32,490 bases of DNA from Desulfosarcina cetonica JCM 12296 (GCF_001311845.1 NZ_BBCC01000056.1:1-32490); one strand, 5' to 3'; shown: positions 18,482-26,674, counted from the stretch's first letter. Program-made: numbers and translations. The notes: generated from the letters alone by a model not told the origin.

Positions 18482-18798
18482 TTATGCTCCAATCCTATGA
18501 TACATTCAAATATAACCAAATATTCAGATAGTTATCCATAAAGCAAAAAACCGCGCCATTGTCCACCGCTTTGGTTCGGTTAACTTGTGAACATGAGGTC
18601 TTCTTCGCTGCTCTTCGACCATGATCTCCTAAACCTATTATGAGGCCTGGGCACTAACGACAGAAGCCGCAGGTTCAGTCGAGACGAACCGCGGCCAACC
18701 TATAAGTTTTATATTCTATGACCTGATAGGCGTCAGGTCAATAGAAAAGATGAGTGTGGGCCCAGAAGGTGGTATGATGAGAGAAAGAGAAGGCTGTT
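18482..18798. other. Gene-free spacer with two inverted repeats
   Basis: No gene seen. A GC stem at 18666-18695 (GCCGC-A-GGTTC / GAACC-GCGGC) and a perfect 8-bp palindrome at 18719-18740 (TGACCTGA/TCAGGTCA) lie between the end of the recombinase cassette and the antiporter start. The first may terminate the cassette transcript although no T-run follows it; the second looks like an operator half-site pair. Confidence 0.4.
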
Positions 18799-19239
18799 CT
18801 ATTTTCCCAAGCGCTCTCGCACCAGCTTCGCCCACATCTTGCGCTGACGGTGCCAGTGGGCGACGGCGGCGATGGGGCGGACATCCTTCTCACGGATCGG
18901 ATCACGGCCTTTGACCGTGCGGGGCAGAAACAGGAGGGCTTCCTGAATGTCGGGGGCCAGGTTGAGCAGGTTCATGATCTGCGTGATTCTGGCCCGCGTC
19001 ACGTAACCGAGGCGGGCCAGATCCGCATAATCACGCACTTCACCGTTGCCCACCAGCCCGTCGTAGCGGATCGCCAGAGCCATCAGGCGCGAGATGCGGG
19101 GCACGTTTCCCGGTTCGATGTTTCGGTCGTTGCGTGATTGGGCATTGCCGTTTTTCCGGCTGTTCTTGGGCTGGAAGGTGAAGGATACCTCCAACCGGCT
19201 TAGTCCAATTCCCGAAGCGTCCGGTCTGTGATGTTTCAT
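18799..19239 (-). CDS. ParB-type helix-turn-helix protein of the recombinase cassette
   Basis: A 146-aa basic protein. Its middle has a KorB/ParB-like helix-turn-helix: EVRDYADLARLGYVTRARIT then QIMNLLNLAPDIQEALLFLP, the usual spacing in ParB-family regulators. The N-terminal 50 residues are rich in Lys/Arg/Asn. Its ATG 19239 overlaps the recombinase stop as ATGA, so it is translationally coupled. Probably a DNA-binding accessory for recombination or control of the cassette. Confidence 0.7.
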   Translation of the reverse strand: MKHHRPDASGIGLSRLEVSFTFQPKNSRKNGNAQSRNDRNIEPGNVPRISRLMALAIRYDGLVGNGEVRDYADLARLGYVTRARITQIMNLLNLAPDIQEALLFLPRTVKGRDPIREKDVRPIAAVAHWHRQRKMWAKLVRERLGK

Positions 19240-20848
19240 GCCGTTCCCTCTGCATCTCTGACGGCGGCCTCGCTGCACAGCGCTTTGATCCCCGGTGACC
19301 GGAACGTGACCGTCACCTTGCCGTCCCGTCCGTCATAGCCGACGCGTTCGACGAGCAACCGAACGATCCGGGACTGTTCTCGGGGGGAGAGCGATTCCCA
19401 CACCGGGGCGAAAGCTGTCAGGGCTCTGGTCAGGTCACCTTCATCCACGGCTTCTTTCTGGATGGAAATGACCTCTTCACGGATGGCGGTCATCCGTTGA
19501 TCCAGGGACCCGATCTGGTCCTGAAGGTCGGCCAGCTGATCAATCGCCAATTTCTGGTCAGAGGCGACGGAAAAGGACTCACTCATCAGTTTCTGAACCC
19601 TGGTGTGCAGCCGCTTGAGCACCCGTTCATGGCTCTGCCGCTCCTTATTCAGTTCCGCCAACCGTTTTTCGCTTTCCTCTCTGACTTTCGCCGCCGTAGC
19701 CGCAATGATCGTCTCGTTGCTTCCGATGCCGCGGATGTGTTCAACCACCGCATTCTCGATCTCCTGGGCGTTGAGCGACTTGCTCGGGCAGGACGACCAC
19801 CCCCGCTGCTGGGCGTTGAGGCACACGTAATATCGGTATAGCCTGCCGTTCTTGTTGGTGTAGGTATGGATCATGCCGGTGCCGCAGGGCGCACAGTAGA
19901 GAATCCCTTTCAAAAGCGCGCCGTACTTGTTGCGCACCGCCTTGCCGCCTGTCTGGCCGTTTCTCCGGAGGGTATTCTGCACCCGTTGCCAGAGGTCGAT
20001 GTCCACGATCCCGTCGTGTTCACCGTCATAGATGGTTCCTCTAAAGGCGACCTTGCCGGTGTAGGTCACGTTTGTCAGAAGCCGGAATAGGCTGTTCTTG
20101 CTAAAGGGCTTTCCACCACGCTCTTTACCTTTTAGGGTGGTCCATCGCTTGGCGTGCCACCCCCTCCGTCCGAGTTCCTCAACCACCGGGATCATGGCCT
20201 TGTGTTCGAGATAGAGCTGGTAGATCGCCTTTACCTGGGCGGCTTCCTCTTTATTGATCACCAGCTTGCCGCCTTGCCGGTCCACGTCGTATCCCAGGAC
20301 CGGTTGGCCGCCGATCCACTTTCCTTTCCTGCGAGCTGCGGACATCTTGTCCCGTGTACGTTCCGAGATGATCTCGCGCTCGAACTGGGCGAACGAAAGC
20401 AGGATATTCAAGGTGAGCCGCCCCATGGAGCTGGTCGTGTTGAACTGCTGCGTGACCGATACGAAGCTCACGGCATGCTTGTCGAACAGCTCCATCATGC
20501 GGGCGAAATCCAGGAGGGAACGACTGAGCCGATCCACCTTGTAGACCACGACGCAGTCGATCTCCCCGGCCTCGATATCGGCGAACAGGCGTTGAAGGCT
20601 GGGCGCTCCATATTGCCGCCGGTGAAACCGCCGTCGTCGTACCTCGCAGGCAGGCAGGACCAACCCTCGTGTCTCTGGCTCACGATATACGCCTCGGCTG
20701 ACTCCCGCTGGGCATCCAGGCTGTTGAACTCCTGCTCGAGCCCTTCGTCGGTGGACTTTCGCGTATAGATGGCGCAGCGGGTGGCTCCGTTCTCTTCTGG
20801 AACCGGCTGCCGGGCGGATGATAGAGATTGGATACTGGTTCTGTTCAT
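19236..20848 (-). CDS. Large serine recombinase (resolvase/invertase family), one frame change
   Basis: About 537 aa. The catalytic domain spans about residues 20-165: [11 protein letters not shown] with the nucleophile Ser, then [17 protein letters not shown] and [15 protein letters not shown] recombinase domain follows ([20 protein letters not shown]), then a zinc ribbon (YCAPCGTGM... [15 protein letters not shown]) and a coiled-coil rich C-terminus. One base is lost near 20598 (GCC-TTCAA, expected MERPALQRLF), splitting the gene after the catalytic serine. It would move or integrate the surrounding element at specific sites. Start ATG 20848 overlaps the DUF2924 stop (ATGA). Confidence 0.86.
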
Positions 20849-21384
20849 TCGTTCCTCCTTTTCGTTTTTCGGTTCCCGCTCTGCGCGGTCCCGCCGTCGG
20901 CCAATCCGAAGAAGAGGAACCCGTTCCATTTGCTGCCCGTTACTTCCTTGGCGATGGCGGACAGGGATTTGTATCGACGTCCCTCGAACTCGAACCCGTT
21001 GTCGAGGACCTTGACAACGATGTCGCGGCCCTTGAAATCCCTGGCGAGCAGCGTGCCGGGAAGGGGCAGCCGCGGATCTCGCGAGGGGGGAAGGTGGCTG
21101 ATCGAGGTCCTTGTCCTCACTTCCGCTGAGCCAGACTTGACCGGGTCGCGGGGAGTGCGGATTCTGAGATCTGCGTCGTCGGCCAGCTCCTCGGCGCGCC
21201 GACGGGCCCTTTCGGTAAGGTCGCCTTCGGCCAGGACCTGGATGCGCCAGGCGATGCGTTTGCGCAGGAACTCCTTGTGGTAGGATCGCGTCTCCTCGCC
21301 GAACACATCGAGATACTTCTCTCGAAGCTCGCCGACCGTCATCCGGGCGAGCCCCTGGATTTCTTGATATGTGGTTGTTTCCAT
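20845..21384 (-). CDS. DUF2924 family protein
   Basis: A 179-aa basic protein with the family core: [40 protein letters not shown], and C-terminal [43 protein letters not shown]2924 genes commonly sit just before a large serine recombinase gene, as here. The C-terminal part resembles a DNA-binding fold, so a role in recombination or its control is plausible but unproven. ATG 21384 was chosen because GGAGG lies 6 nt before it; a longer frame to 21438 has no ribosome site. Confidence 0.82.
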   Translation of the reverse strand: METTTYQEIQGLARMTVGELREKYLDVFGEETRSYHKEFLRKRIAWRIQVLAEGDLTERARRRAEELADDADLRIRTPRDPVKSGSAEVRTRTSISHLPPSRDPRLPLPGTLLARDFKGRDIVVKVLDNGFEFEGRRYKSLSAIAKEVTGSKWNGFLFFGLADGGTAQSGNRKTKRRNE

Positions 21385-21450
21385 CCGAAACCTCCTTGGT
21401 TCACGTTTCACCCGTCGCGTGCGGTCCTCCCGCACCACAATCTCGGGGCG

Positions 21451-21672
21451 TTAACTCGTGAATGAATGAAGGCTTCGGTGGCCCGAAACATCAAGGCGTT
21501 TCTCCGTAAACGCCTCAGATTCTTGGACTTGCACCACATTCCCCTCCGAATCTTGGGAATCAGAGGGAAGTCTTCGGCCTTTCCGGTAGCGCATGTAGCC
21601 CTGGGCCAGGATTGAGACGACTTCGGCGGTCACCGCTTCAATCGTGTCGGGGATGTTGGTTTCAGCCTGCAT
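21451..21672 (-). CDS. Hypothetical 73-aa protein, first gene of the recombinase cassette
   Basis: Not recognised. A 73-aa soluble protein (MQAETNIPDTIEAVTAEVV, then a basic GYMRYRKGRRLPSD). The ATG has AAGGAGG 7 nt upstream. It lies 66 nt before the DUF2924 gene and is the first gene downstream of leader B. Confidence 0.65.
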   Translation of the reverse strand: MQAETNIPDTIEAVTAEVVSILAQGYMRYRKGRRLPSDSQDSEGNVVQVQESEAFTEKRLDVSGHRSLHSFTS

Positions 21673-21677
21673 CCGGT

Positions 21678-21886
21678 CCTCCTTCGCAGAAGGCCGATGG
21701 AAGGACCGTTGTGGATGCCGCGGGATGAACGACCTTGGTCAGGAACCGTTGGAGTCCGTCCGATATCGCTCGAGAGCGATGTCGCCGGCACCCACAACGG
21801 TCTCCGTTCTCACGGCCGCATCCGCTGTCTGGTGATCAACTTGCCGCCGAACCCCTTGGTCCGGCTTCCGGCTGATACCTACCGGA
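21678..21886 (-). promoter_or_regulatory. Structured leader B upstream of the recombinase cassette
   Basis: Minus-strand order: TCCGGTAGGTAT (21886-21875); CACCAGACA (21834-21826); GACCGTTGTGGGTGCCG (21802-21786); a perfect hairpin ATCGCT/AGCGAT (21780-21765); CAACGGT (21751-21745); CGGCATCCACAACGGTC (21720-21704); and a CCTTC/GAAGG hairpin covering part of the ribosome site (21693-21681). The 17-nt segment can pair fully with the distal copy (one G-U) or, in part, with the near CAACGGT. These two folds exclude each other. Confidence 0.62.
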
Positions 21887-22103
21887 GGATCGCGTTTGAT
21901 GTCGGCGCAGGGTCTGTGGGGAACCGGGCTGTTAAATAGCCGGATTCAAAAAGCGGAGAACGGGAGAATCAGGAAAGGACATTTGCGAAAACCGCGGCTG
22001 AACCCCCACGGTTGCATCGCAACCCCGAGCGGAGAGCATCGAAACGGAGAATCGGGAAGGATGTGCCCGTCGGCGTAAGTCGGCGAAGGCAGGGCAGAAA
22101 CGA

Positions 22104-22167
22104 CAATACCCCGTGGGGATCAACCCACAGGGTATTGCGTTAAATAAGAACCGCTGTTTTCAGCGGA
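22104..22167 (-). terminator. Hairpins downstream of the displaced tRNA 3' end
   Basis: Read on the minus strand after the tRNA fragment: CCGCTG/CAGCGG followed by TTCTTATTT (about 22167-22142), then a larger stem CAATACCC.../GGGTATTG (22137-22104). They are probably the original chromosomal terminators of tRNA-Asn, separated from the tRNA by the island. Confidence 0.5.
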
Positions 22168-22173
22168 TAGAAT

Positions 22174-22224
22174 TTTGGCTCCCCAGCACGGACTCGAACC
22201 GCGGACCCAGTGGTTAACAGCCAC
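22174..22224. repeat. attL: 51-bp direct repeat identical to the 3' half of tRNA-Asn
   Basis: These 51 bases match 31406-31456 exactly and cover the tRNA-Asn sequence from the anticodon loop to the CCA end, plus three flanking bases. Here the tRNA 5' half is missing, so this is the displaced 3' end created by integrase-mediated insertion. The integrase gene starts 193 nt to the right. Confidence 0.92.
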
Positions 22225-22313
22225 GGTTTTGGATTTTCGCCCTATTTACCTGTATTTCCTTAGACGTAATAAAAAACAGCAAAAGCAGTATGTTGTGATT
22301 GCTTTATTTTTAA

Positions 22314-22343
22314 TTGACATAATCAGGCTTACCTGATTTTATA
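22314..22343 (+). promoter_or_regulatory. Integrase promoter with internal operator palindrome
   Basis: TTGACA (22314-22319), an 18-bp spacer and TTTATA (22338-22343). The spacer is filled by the palindrome AATCAGGCTTACCTGATT (22321-22338), so a repressor bound there would block the promoter. The integrase ATG is about 75 nt downstream. Confidence 0.5.
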
Positions 22344-22350
22344 AGCTCCA

Positions 22351-22374
22351 TGGTGGGTATAGTGGTGGGTATCG
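22351..22374 (+). repeat. Integrase arm-type repeats, left end
   Basis: Two tandem 12-bp units, TGGTGGGTATAG and TGGTGGGTATCG. The same tandem pair occurs in the same orientation at 31340-31363 near the right end. Paired repeats flanking both att cores are typical arm-binding sites of tyrosine integrases. Confidence 0.55.
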
Positions 22375-22416
22375 ATTCCAAGTGGTTTTTTCAGTGGTCT
22401 CCAAAAGGGGGATGTC

Positions 22417-23586
22417 ATGCCAGCACAAAAAAGATTCAAGACCGACTATCCTGGTGTCTATTACATCCTTGGGAAGGCGGTTTCGACCGGCAAGCCGGAA
22501 AAGATTTTCTACATCGATTACCGCAAAAATGGGAAGCGGGTACAGGAAAAGGCCGGTCGGCAATATCAGGACAACATGACACCAGCCAAGGCGAACCAGA
22601 TACGGGCGAACAAGATACAGGGGAGAGAACTCCCGAATGCCGAACGCAGAGCCGCTCAAGAAGCCGCTGAGAAGGCAGAAAACGACCGATGGACCATCGA
22701 CCGGTTATGGGACCTTTACTGTGAAAACAACGCCGATAACAAGTCCTTGAAGAACGAGAAGCTCAAATATGAAAATGCGATCAGGAACCGCATCGGCAAA
22801 AAGGAGCCCGGTGAACTCGTTCCCCTGGATATTGACCGGATTAGGATCAAATGGATCAAGGCCGGCAAGAAGACCATGGGCGTTCGGGTGTTGGAGCTTC
22901 TACGCCGAACGGTCAACTATGGTGTCAACCGTGGGTTGGTGGCGCCTATTAATTATAAAATCGAAATTCCCCGCTTGAACAACCAGACCACCGAAGACCT
23001 TTCCCCCGAACAGATCAAGAAGTTGATTGAAGTTCTTGACGCCGATAATGACCAGACGGCCGCCAATGTCATGCGGCTTGCATTGTTCACCGGGATGCGC
23101 CGAGGTGAGATTTTCAAACTCCGGTGGGATGACATCGATTTCCGCCGCGGGTTCATCACGTTGGCCGACCCAAAAGGCGGGCAAGACCAAACCATTCCTT
23201 TAAATGATGCAGCACGGGCGGTGTTGGAATCAATCGAGACGGACGATGACGAACCATGGGTCTTTCCCGGGCGCTTTCCTGGGCAGCACCTGACCGATTG
23301 CCGTGATAGTTTCCGTAGGATAGCCAAGGCGGCAGGGTTCCCGCCGGGATTTCGGCCGCTTCATGGGCTCAGGCATGTCTACGCTTCGATGCTGGCCAGT
23401 AGCGGCCAGGTGGACTTATACACCTTGCAAAAACTGATGACCCACAAGAGCCCGTTGATGACCCAACGCTATGCCCACCTACGAGACGAAGCGTTGAAGG
23501 CCGCCAGCAACCTTGCCGGTGATATCGTGGCCAGTATTACAACCGATAATGGCAAGAAGGTAGCCGGTATTGATGATCGGGATTGA
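22417..23586 (+). CDS. Tyrosine recombinase/phage integrase of the tRNA-Asn island
   Basis: A 389-aa integrase. The N-terminal arm-binding part (YPGVYYILGKA... FYIDYRKNGKRVQEKAG, residues 10-50) is followed by a core-binding SAM-like domain (about 85-185) and the catalytic domain. Active-site residues are visible: Arg in LFTGMRRGEIF, His-x-x-Arg in LHGLRHVYASM, His in KLMTHKSPLM and the nucleophile Tyr in TQRYAHL. It inserts and excises the island at tRNA-Asn. GGGGG lies 7 nt before the ATG. Attachment repeats are at 22174 and 31406. Confidence 0.95.
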   Translation: MPAQKRFKTDYPGVYYILGKAVSTGKPEKIFYIDYRKNGKRVQEKAGRQYQDNMTPAKANQIRANKIQGRELPNAERRAAQEAAEKAENDRWTIDRLWDLYCENNADNKSLKNEKLKYENAIRNRIGKKEPGELVPLDIDRIRIKWIKAGKKTMGVRVLELLRRTVNYGVNRGLVAPINYKIEIPRLNNQTTEDLSPEQIKKLIEVLDADNDQTAANVMRLALFTGMRRGEIFKLRWDDIDFRRGFITLADPKGGQDQTIPLNDAARAVLESIETDDDEPWVFPGRFPGQHLTDCRDSFRRIAKAAGFPPGFRPLHGLRHVYASMLASSGQVDLYTLQKLMTHKSPLMTQRYAHLRDEALKAASNLAGDIVASITTDNGKKVAGIDDRD

Positions 23587-23620
23587 TCTCAGCCTTGACA
23601 TATACTAAAAAAGGTATAAT

Positions 23621-23902
23621 ATGAACCTGTGGCAAGTCGTATTAAGCAAAAAGGCGGTAAAGCAAACCAAGACGTTGCCGAAGGTCGTACGGGAAAACCT
23701 GTATGCCCTGATCCGTCAAATTGAAATATACGGGCCTGTCCGGGGAGATTGGCCCAATTACAGCAAGCTGAGTCCAGGACGCCACCATTGTCACATCAAA
23801 AAGGGTCGGCCCACCTATGTGGCTGTCTGGGAAGTGCGCAACCGGACAATACAGCTTGTCGAGGTGACATATGCTGGAACGCACGAAAAAGCGCCGTACT
23901 GA
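23621..23902 (+). CDS. RelE/HigB-type toxin
   Basis: A 93-aa basic protein of the RelE/ParE superfamily: SKKAVKQTKTLPKVVRENL, GDWPNYSKLSPGRHHCHI and YVAVWEVRNRTIQLVEV. These fit the mRNA-interferase toxins that cut translating mRNA. It precedes and overlaps its XRE antitoxin gene by 32 nt, the toxin-first order of HigBA. An inverted repeat TATAC/GTATA (23601-23618) directly before the ATG may be the autoregulatory operator. Confidence 0.82.
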   Translation: MNLWQVVLSKKAVKQTKTLPKVVRENLYALIRQIEIYGPVRGDWPNYSKLSPGRHHCHIKKGRPTYVAVWEVRNRTIQLVEVTYAGTHEKAPY

Positions 23903-24227
23903 TAAAACCGTGGTCCTCACCTTTCAGGGGCCGGAGTCGAACCGCCAGGCAGCGGTGGACTTTCTTTCCCGCCTGGGATTTGTGGACACGTCAGATACTG
24001 TTCCATGGCGGGAAGCCTTTCAGGATATCAGCGAAGAGGAAGGCCCGGCGGTTGTCTTGCGTGCCATGCGTCGGCGTGAAGGTCTCACTCAAAAGGCGCT
24101 TTCCGAAAAAGCTGACATTCCCCAGGGACATATCTCGGCGATGGAAAGGGGTAAGATGCCCATCGGCGTTGCCCGTGCCAAGAAGTTGGCGAAGGCATTG
24201 AACGCTGGATACAAAGTGTTTTTGTAA
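23871..24227 (+). CDS. XRE-family antitoxin (HigA-like)
   Basis: A 118-aa protein. The C-terminal half is a helix-turn-helix of the XRE type: LRAMRRREGLTQKALSEKAD, IPQGHISAMERGKMPIGVAR. The N-terminal half (VLTFQGPESNRQAAVDFLSR) probably wraps the toxin. It would neutralise the RelE-like toxin and repress the operon. Overlaps the toxin gene by 32 nt. A long inverted repeat (TTCCGGGGA.../TTCCCCGGAA, 24235-24291) follows the stop and may end the transcript. Confidence 0.82.
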   Translation: MLERTKKRRTDKTVVLTFQGPESNRQAAVDFLSRLGFVDTSDTVPWREAFQDISEEEGPAVVLRAMRRREGLTQKALSEKADIPQGHISAMERGKMPIGVARAKKLAKALNAGYKVFL

Positions 24228-24234
24228 ATCGATT

Positions 24235-24291
24235 TTCCGGGGATAGGGCGACGGCCCGAAAAGCCGGTTTCCCGGCCGGCCTTCCCCGGAA
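24235..24291 (+). terminator. Inverted repeat after the toxin-antitoxin operon
   Basis: TTCCGGGGA (24235-24243) pairs with TCCCCGGAA (24283-24291), enclosing a further GC-rich stem (AAGCCGG/CCGGCCTT type). No T-run follows, so it may be a structural or factor-dependent terminator. Confidence 0.4.
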
Positions 24292-24325
24292 TTCTTAACC
24301 GGGAACCATCACGGGATATGGTAAG

Positions 24326-25148
24326 ATGGAAAGCCTGGCCGAAAAGGACAGCAAATCAAAGGGCTCTTTTTTCATCAAATACTTGAATGCTCCGGTACAA
24401 TCAGATCAAACCGCGATACGCTCACTTTTTGGAGATATTGAAAACACCCTCCTATATTTAAGCGAAGAGATAACAGGCGACGGTGGATATGATGGCTCTG
24501 ACGAGTATTACGAGCCCAACTTGGAAATACCACCGCACATGTTCCGGTTCCCCTACCTTCCCGACTTGATATCAATTCTTGTCGCATTCGAAAAGTATGC
24601 GAACATGAGCAAGGCAGAGGCTGAAGGTAGAAGCTATCTATTCTCGCCCGGAGAAATAGGCTATGATGAGGAAATGATCGCCTATCACGCCTCCCGGAAC
24701 TACCGAGCGGTGCATCTGTGGTTTACTCGGCTTGTGGAAAGTCTATCAAGTGGGACCGATCCATCAAACGATTGCCAAGGGTTGGAATATCTTGCTCAGG
24801 TAGTAAATAAATACCCCCCGATTCGGTATTTGAATTCTACAAAGTGGGAGTGGGTAACAATATTCAATCCATCGATAAATTTTACCATAGGGCCTTACGG
24901 CGCTTCGAAAGTTGCCCATGATAGATGGCTTAATGAGCTTTTGCTATCTTTCGTGGCTTATGATCTTTTTGACTACGGGACAAAAATACCCAGATTTTAA
25001 AAATGTAAAGCGGTGCCCGTTCTGTAATCAGTTCTTTGTAGCCAGCGATAAAAAGGCGATCTATTGCTACTCGATAGAATGCCAAAAAAGAAAAGTAGCA
25101 CTCAAGAAAAAACGTCAGAGAGAAAGGAACCCGCTCAAATATATTTGA
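24326..25148 (+). CDS. Hypothetical protein with C-terminal zinc finger, one frame change
   Basis: Not recognised by function. About 273 aa when one extra A in the AAAAA run near 24985 is removed; the frame then runs from DLFDYGTK into YPDFKNVKRCPFCNQFF. The C-terminus has a CxxC...C...C zinc knuckle (CPFCNQFFVASDKKAIYCYS... C) followed by a basic tail (RKVALKKKRQRER). The N-terminal 200 residues are helical and soluble. Such basic-tailed zinc knuckles suggest nucleic-acid binding. It sits in the accessory slot of the island between the toxin-antitoxin pair and the replication genes, where satellites often carry defence genes (inference). Confidence 0.65.
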
Positions 25149-25171
25149 CGTGTCCCCCTAATTTTCAACTT

Positions 25172-25266
25172 TTGAACAGATTTGGGTAGACTTTATATAT
25201 ATTGATATAAGTAGGTTAACGATAGTACAAGACGCTTAAAGCTTATCGCTTGGCGTCTTTTTTTTT
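25172..25266 (+). promoter_or_regulatory. Promoter and attenuator-like terminator before the small HTH gene
   Basis: TTGAAC (25172-25177), 17-bp spacer and TATATA (25195-25200) form a weak sigma-70-like promoter. The leader then carries an intrinsic terminator: AAGACGC (25229-25235), GCGTCTT (25253-25259) and a run of T to 25266. AAGGAGG and the HTH gene follow within 31 nt, so the gene should be expressed only on read-through. Confidence 0.5.
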
Positions 25267-25296
25267 ATTCTTTAAGAATTAAAGGAGGAATTCGTT

Positions 25297-25476
25297 ATGG
25301 GTAAACTTCTGACTGAAAAGCAAGTTGCGGAAAAGCTCAGTCTTCACGTTCAAACGTTGAGGAACTGGCGATTTCATAGGCGGGATTTGCCGTACTTAAA
25401 GGTCGGCAGCGCCGTCAGATACGATCCGGACGATGTTGAAAAGTGGCTTGAACATCAGAAAGTAAACCCCGCGTGA
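25297..25476 (+). CDS. AlpA/excisionase-like helix-turn-helix protein (59 aa)
   Basis: A 59-aa protein starting 7 nt after GGAGG: MGKLLTEKQVAEKLSLHVQ, TLRNWRFHRRDLPYLKVG, SAVRYDPDDVEKWLEHQK. This is the MerR-like winged helix (HTH_17) used by excisionases and AlpA regulators: helix 2 QVAEKL, recognition helix VQTLRNWR, wing with VRYDPDDVEKWL. Likely the island's Xis/AlpA switch that turns on excision or replication. Preceded by an attenuator-like terminator. Confidence 0.8.
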   Translation: MGKLLTEKQVAEKLSLHVQTLRNWRFHRRDLPYLKVGSAVRYDPDDVEKWLEHQKVNPA

Positions 25477-25504
25477 TCACCAGCGGATCGGAACTGGCGT
25501 AAAA

Positions 25505-26386
25505 ATGCAGAACGGTAACTGGGTACCATTGGATAAATCGTTGGCGATGCACCTTCCGAAGAGTAAACCATATAGCGAAATCGAAGCGGTTTTTTCATTG
25601 CAGGTGGATTACGACGAAGGAAACCCTGCAACAGTCGCCGGATATGCTGCGTTGTGGTCATGGTCTCGGAAGCGGGTATCAAATTTTTTAAAATCTCTTG
25701 GAATCGAACTTGTCTACCCGGAAGACACCCGCAAAAAACAAAATCAGCGGGGACAGATCGCGTTGCAGATAAGGAGCAGATCGGGAACAGATACGGAACA
25801 GATAAGATTGATTGATTCCAAATGGTTACATGATATCGGGGACAGATCTGGAACAGATACGGAACAGATAAGGAGCAGATCGCGTTGCACTACTATAGAT
25901 CCTAATCCTAATCCTGATCCAAACAATACCCCCATACCCCCAAAGGGGGATTCCCATCGCTATTCTCAATCGTTCGAAAACTTCTGGCAGGCATGCCCGA
26001 AAAAGTCTGGCAAGGATGCCGCCTTAAGGGCCTGGAAAAAAGTAGGCAAGCGAAACGATGTAACACCGGCACTGCTTATCGCGGCAATGAGCAACCAAGT
26101 CGATAAAAACCATTTTCGGGGTAACGACGGCCAAGACTATTTCCCTAACCCGGCAACCTGGTTGAACCAAGGCCGGTGGCAAGACGAAATAGCCAACCAA
26201 ACCGCCACCACTCCACCAACGGAAAGGTTCATCAGGCCAACCACGTACGCGCAGGCCCGTGATTACGAAACCCGTCAGCAGGTCGAACTTTTGAGGAGAC
26301 TCGAAAATGAAGACAGTCAGCAAGGCAACGATCGGCAAAGAGCTGGTCCGGCTCAACTTGGTTTTGAGCGCCCAAAAGGGGATTGA
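25505..26386 (+). CDS. Putative replication initiation/helicase-loader protein with internal iterons
   Basis: A 293-aa protein. The N-terminal domain (VPLDKSLAMHLPKSKPYSEI, ATVAGYAALWSWSRKRVSNF, LGIELVYPED) looks like a winged helix of phage replication initiators. A repetitive, probably disordered linker follows (GTDTEQIR twice), then a C-terminal DnaT/helicase-loader-like domain (FENFWQACPKKSGKDAALRA, DYFPNPATWLNQGRWQDE). The DNA for the linker consists of about eight iteron-like units, as in lambda O, where the origin lies inside the initiator gene. It therefore likely starts island replication. The start ATG 25505 has a weak ribosome site. Confidence 0.68.
   Translation: MQNGNWVPLDKSLAMHLPKSKPYSEIEAVFSLQVDYDEGNPATVAGYAALWSWSRKRVSNFLKSLGIELVYPEDTRKKQNQRGQIALQIRSRSGTDTEQIRLIDSKWLHDIGDRSGTDTEQIRSRSRCTTIDPNPNPDPNNTPIPPKGDSHRYSQSFENFWQACPKKSGKDAALRAWKKVGKRNDVTPALLIAAMSNQVDKNHFRGNDGQDYFPNPATWLNQGRWQDEIANQTATTPPTERFIRPTTYAQARDYETRQQVELLRRLENEDSQQGNDRQRAGPAQLGFERPKGD
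25748..25888 (+). repeat. Iteron-like repeats, candidate replication origin
   Basis: About eight units of the form GRRMCAGAT(A/C), for example GGGAACAGATAC, GGAACAGATAAG, GGGGACAGATCT, GAGCAGATCG. They occur mostly every 12 bp within each of two blocks separated by about 35 bp. They lie in phase with the reading frame and produce repeated GTDTEQIR peptides. The surrounding DNA (ATTGATTGATT) is AT-rich. Placement inside a replication gene matches lambdoid origins. Confidence 0.6.
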
Positions 26387-26452
26387 ATAACACAATTTGA
26401 CCCAGACGAGCTGCCCCTCCCGGCCTGGGGAACTCAATACAAAGGCCCACCG

Positions 26453-26674
26453 ATGAACGACCGAATTTGCATCATGTACGAAGGGCGCCCCGCAGAAGCA
26501 CTCGCGGCGGCGATCCGGGAACACGGCGAGCAGAACAGTTTTCTCTTGGTGCCAAACCACATGACGTGGCTGGTGCCAAAATCGAAAGGATCAAAAAATG
26601 CCAGCGACAAAATCAGGACCGGCTCTTTGGCCGGTGGAAGCCAACGACCAAAAACTCAAGACCATGGTGGATGA
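26453..26674 (+). CDS. Hypothetical small protein (uncertain limits)
   Basis: Not recognised. The first 50 residues (MNDRICIMYEGRPAEALAAA, SFLLVPNHMTWLVPKSK) look like a real small protein, and the frame is open upstream to 26393 (FDPDELPLPAWGTQYKGPP) without a standard start. The C-terminal part from about 26590 overlaps the next gene by 77 nt and looks random, so the true stop may be hidden by an indel near the A-run at 26592-26598. Confidence 0.4.
   Translation: MNDRICIMYEGRPAEALAAAIREHGEQNSFLLVPNHMTWLVPKSKGSKNASDKIRTGSLAGGSQRPKTQDHGG

Noticed and set aside
23595..23620. TTGACA...TATAAT as a promoter before the toxin gene
   Set aside because: The spacer is only 14 bp and the TATAAT directly abuts the ATG, so transcription would start inside the gene; the inverted repeat there is better read as an operator.
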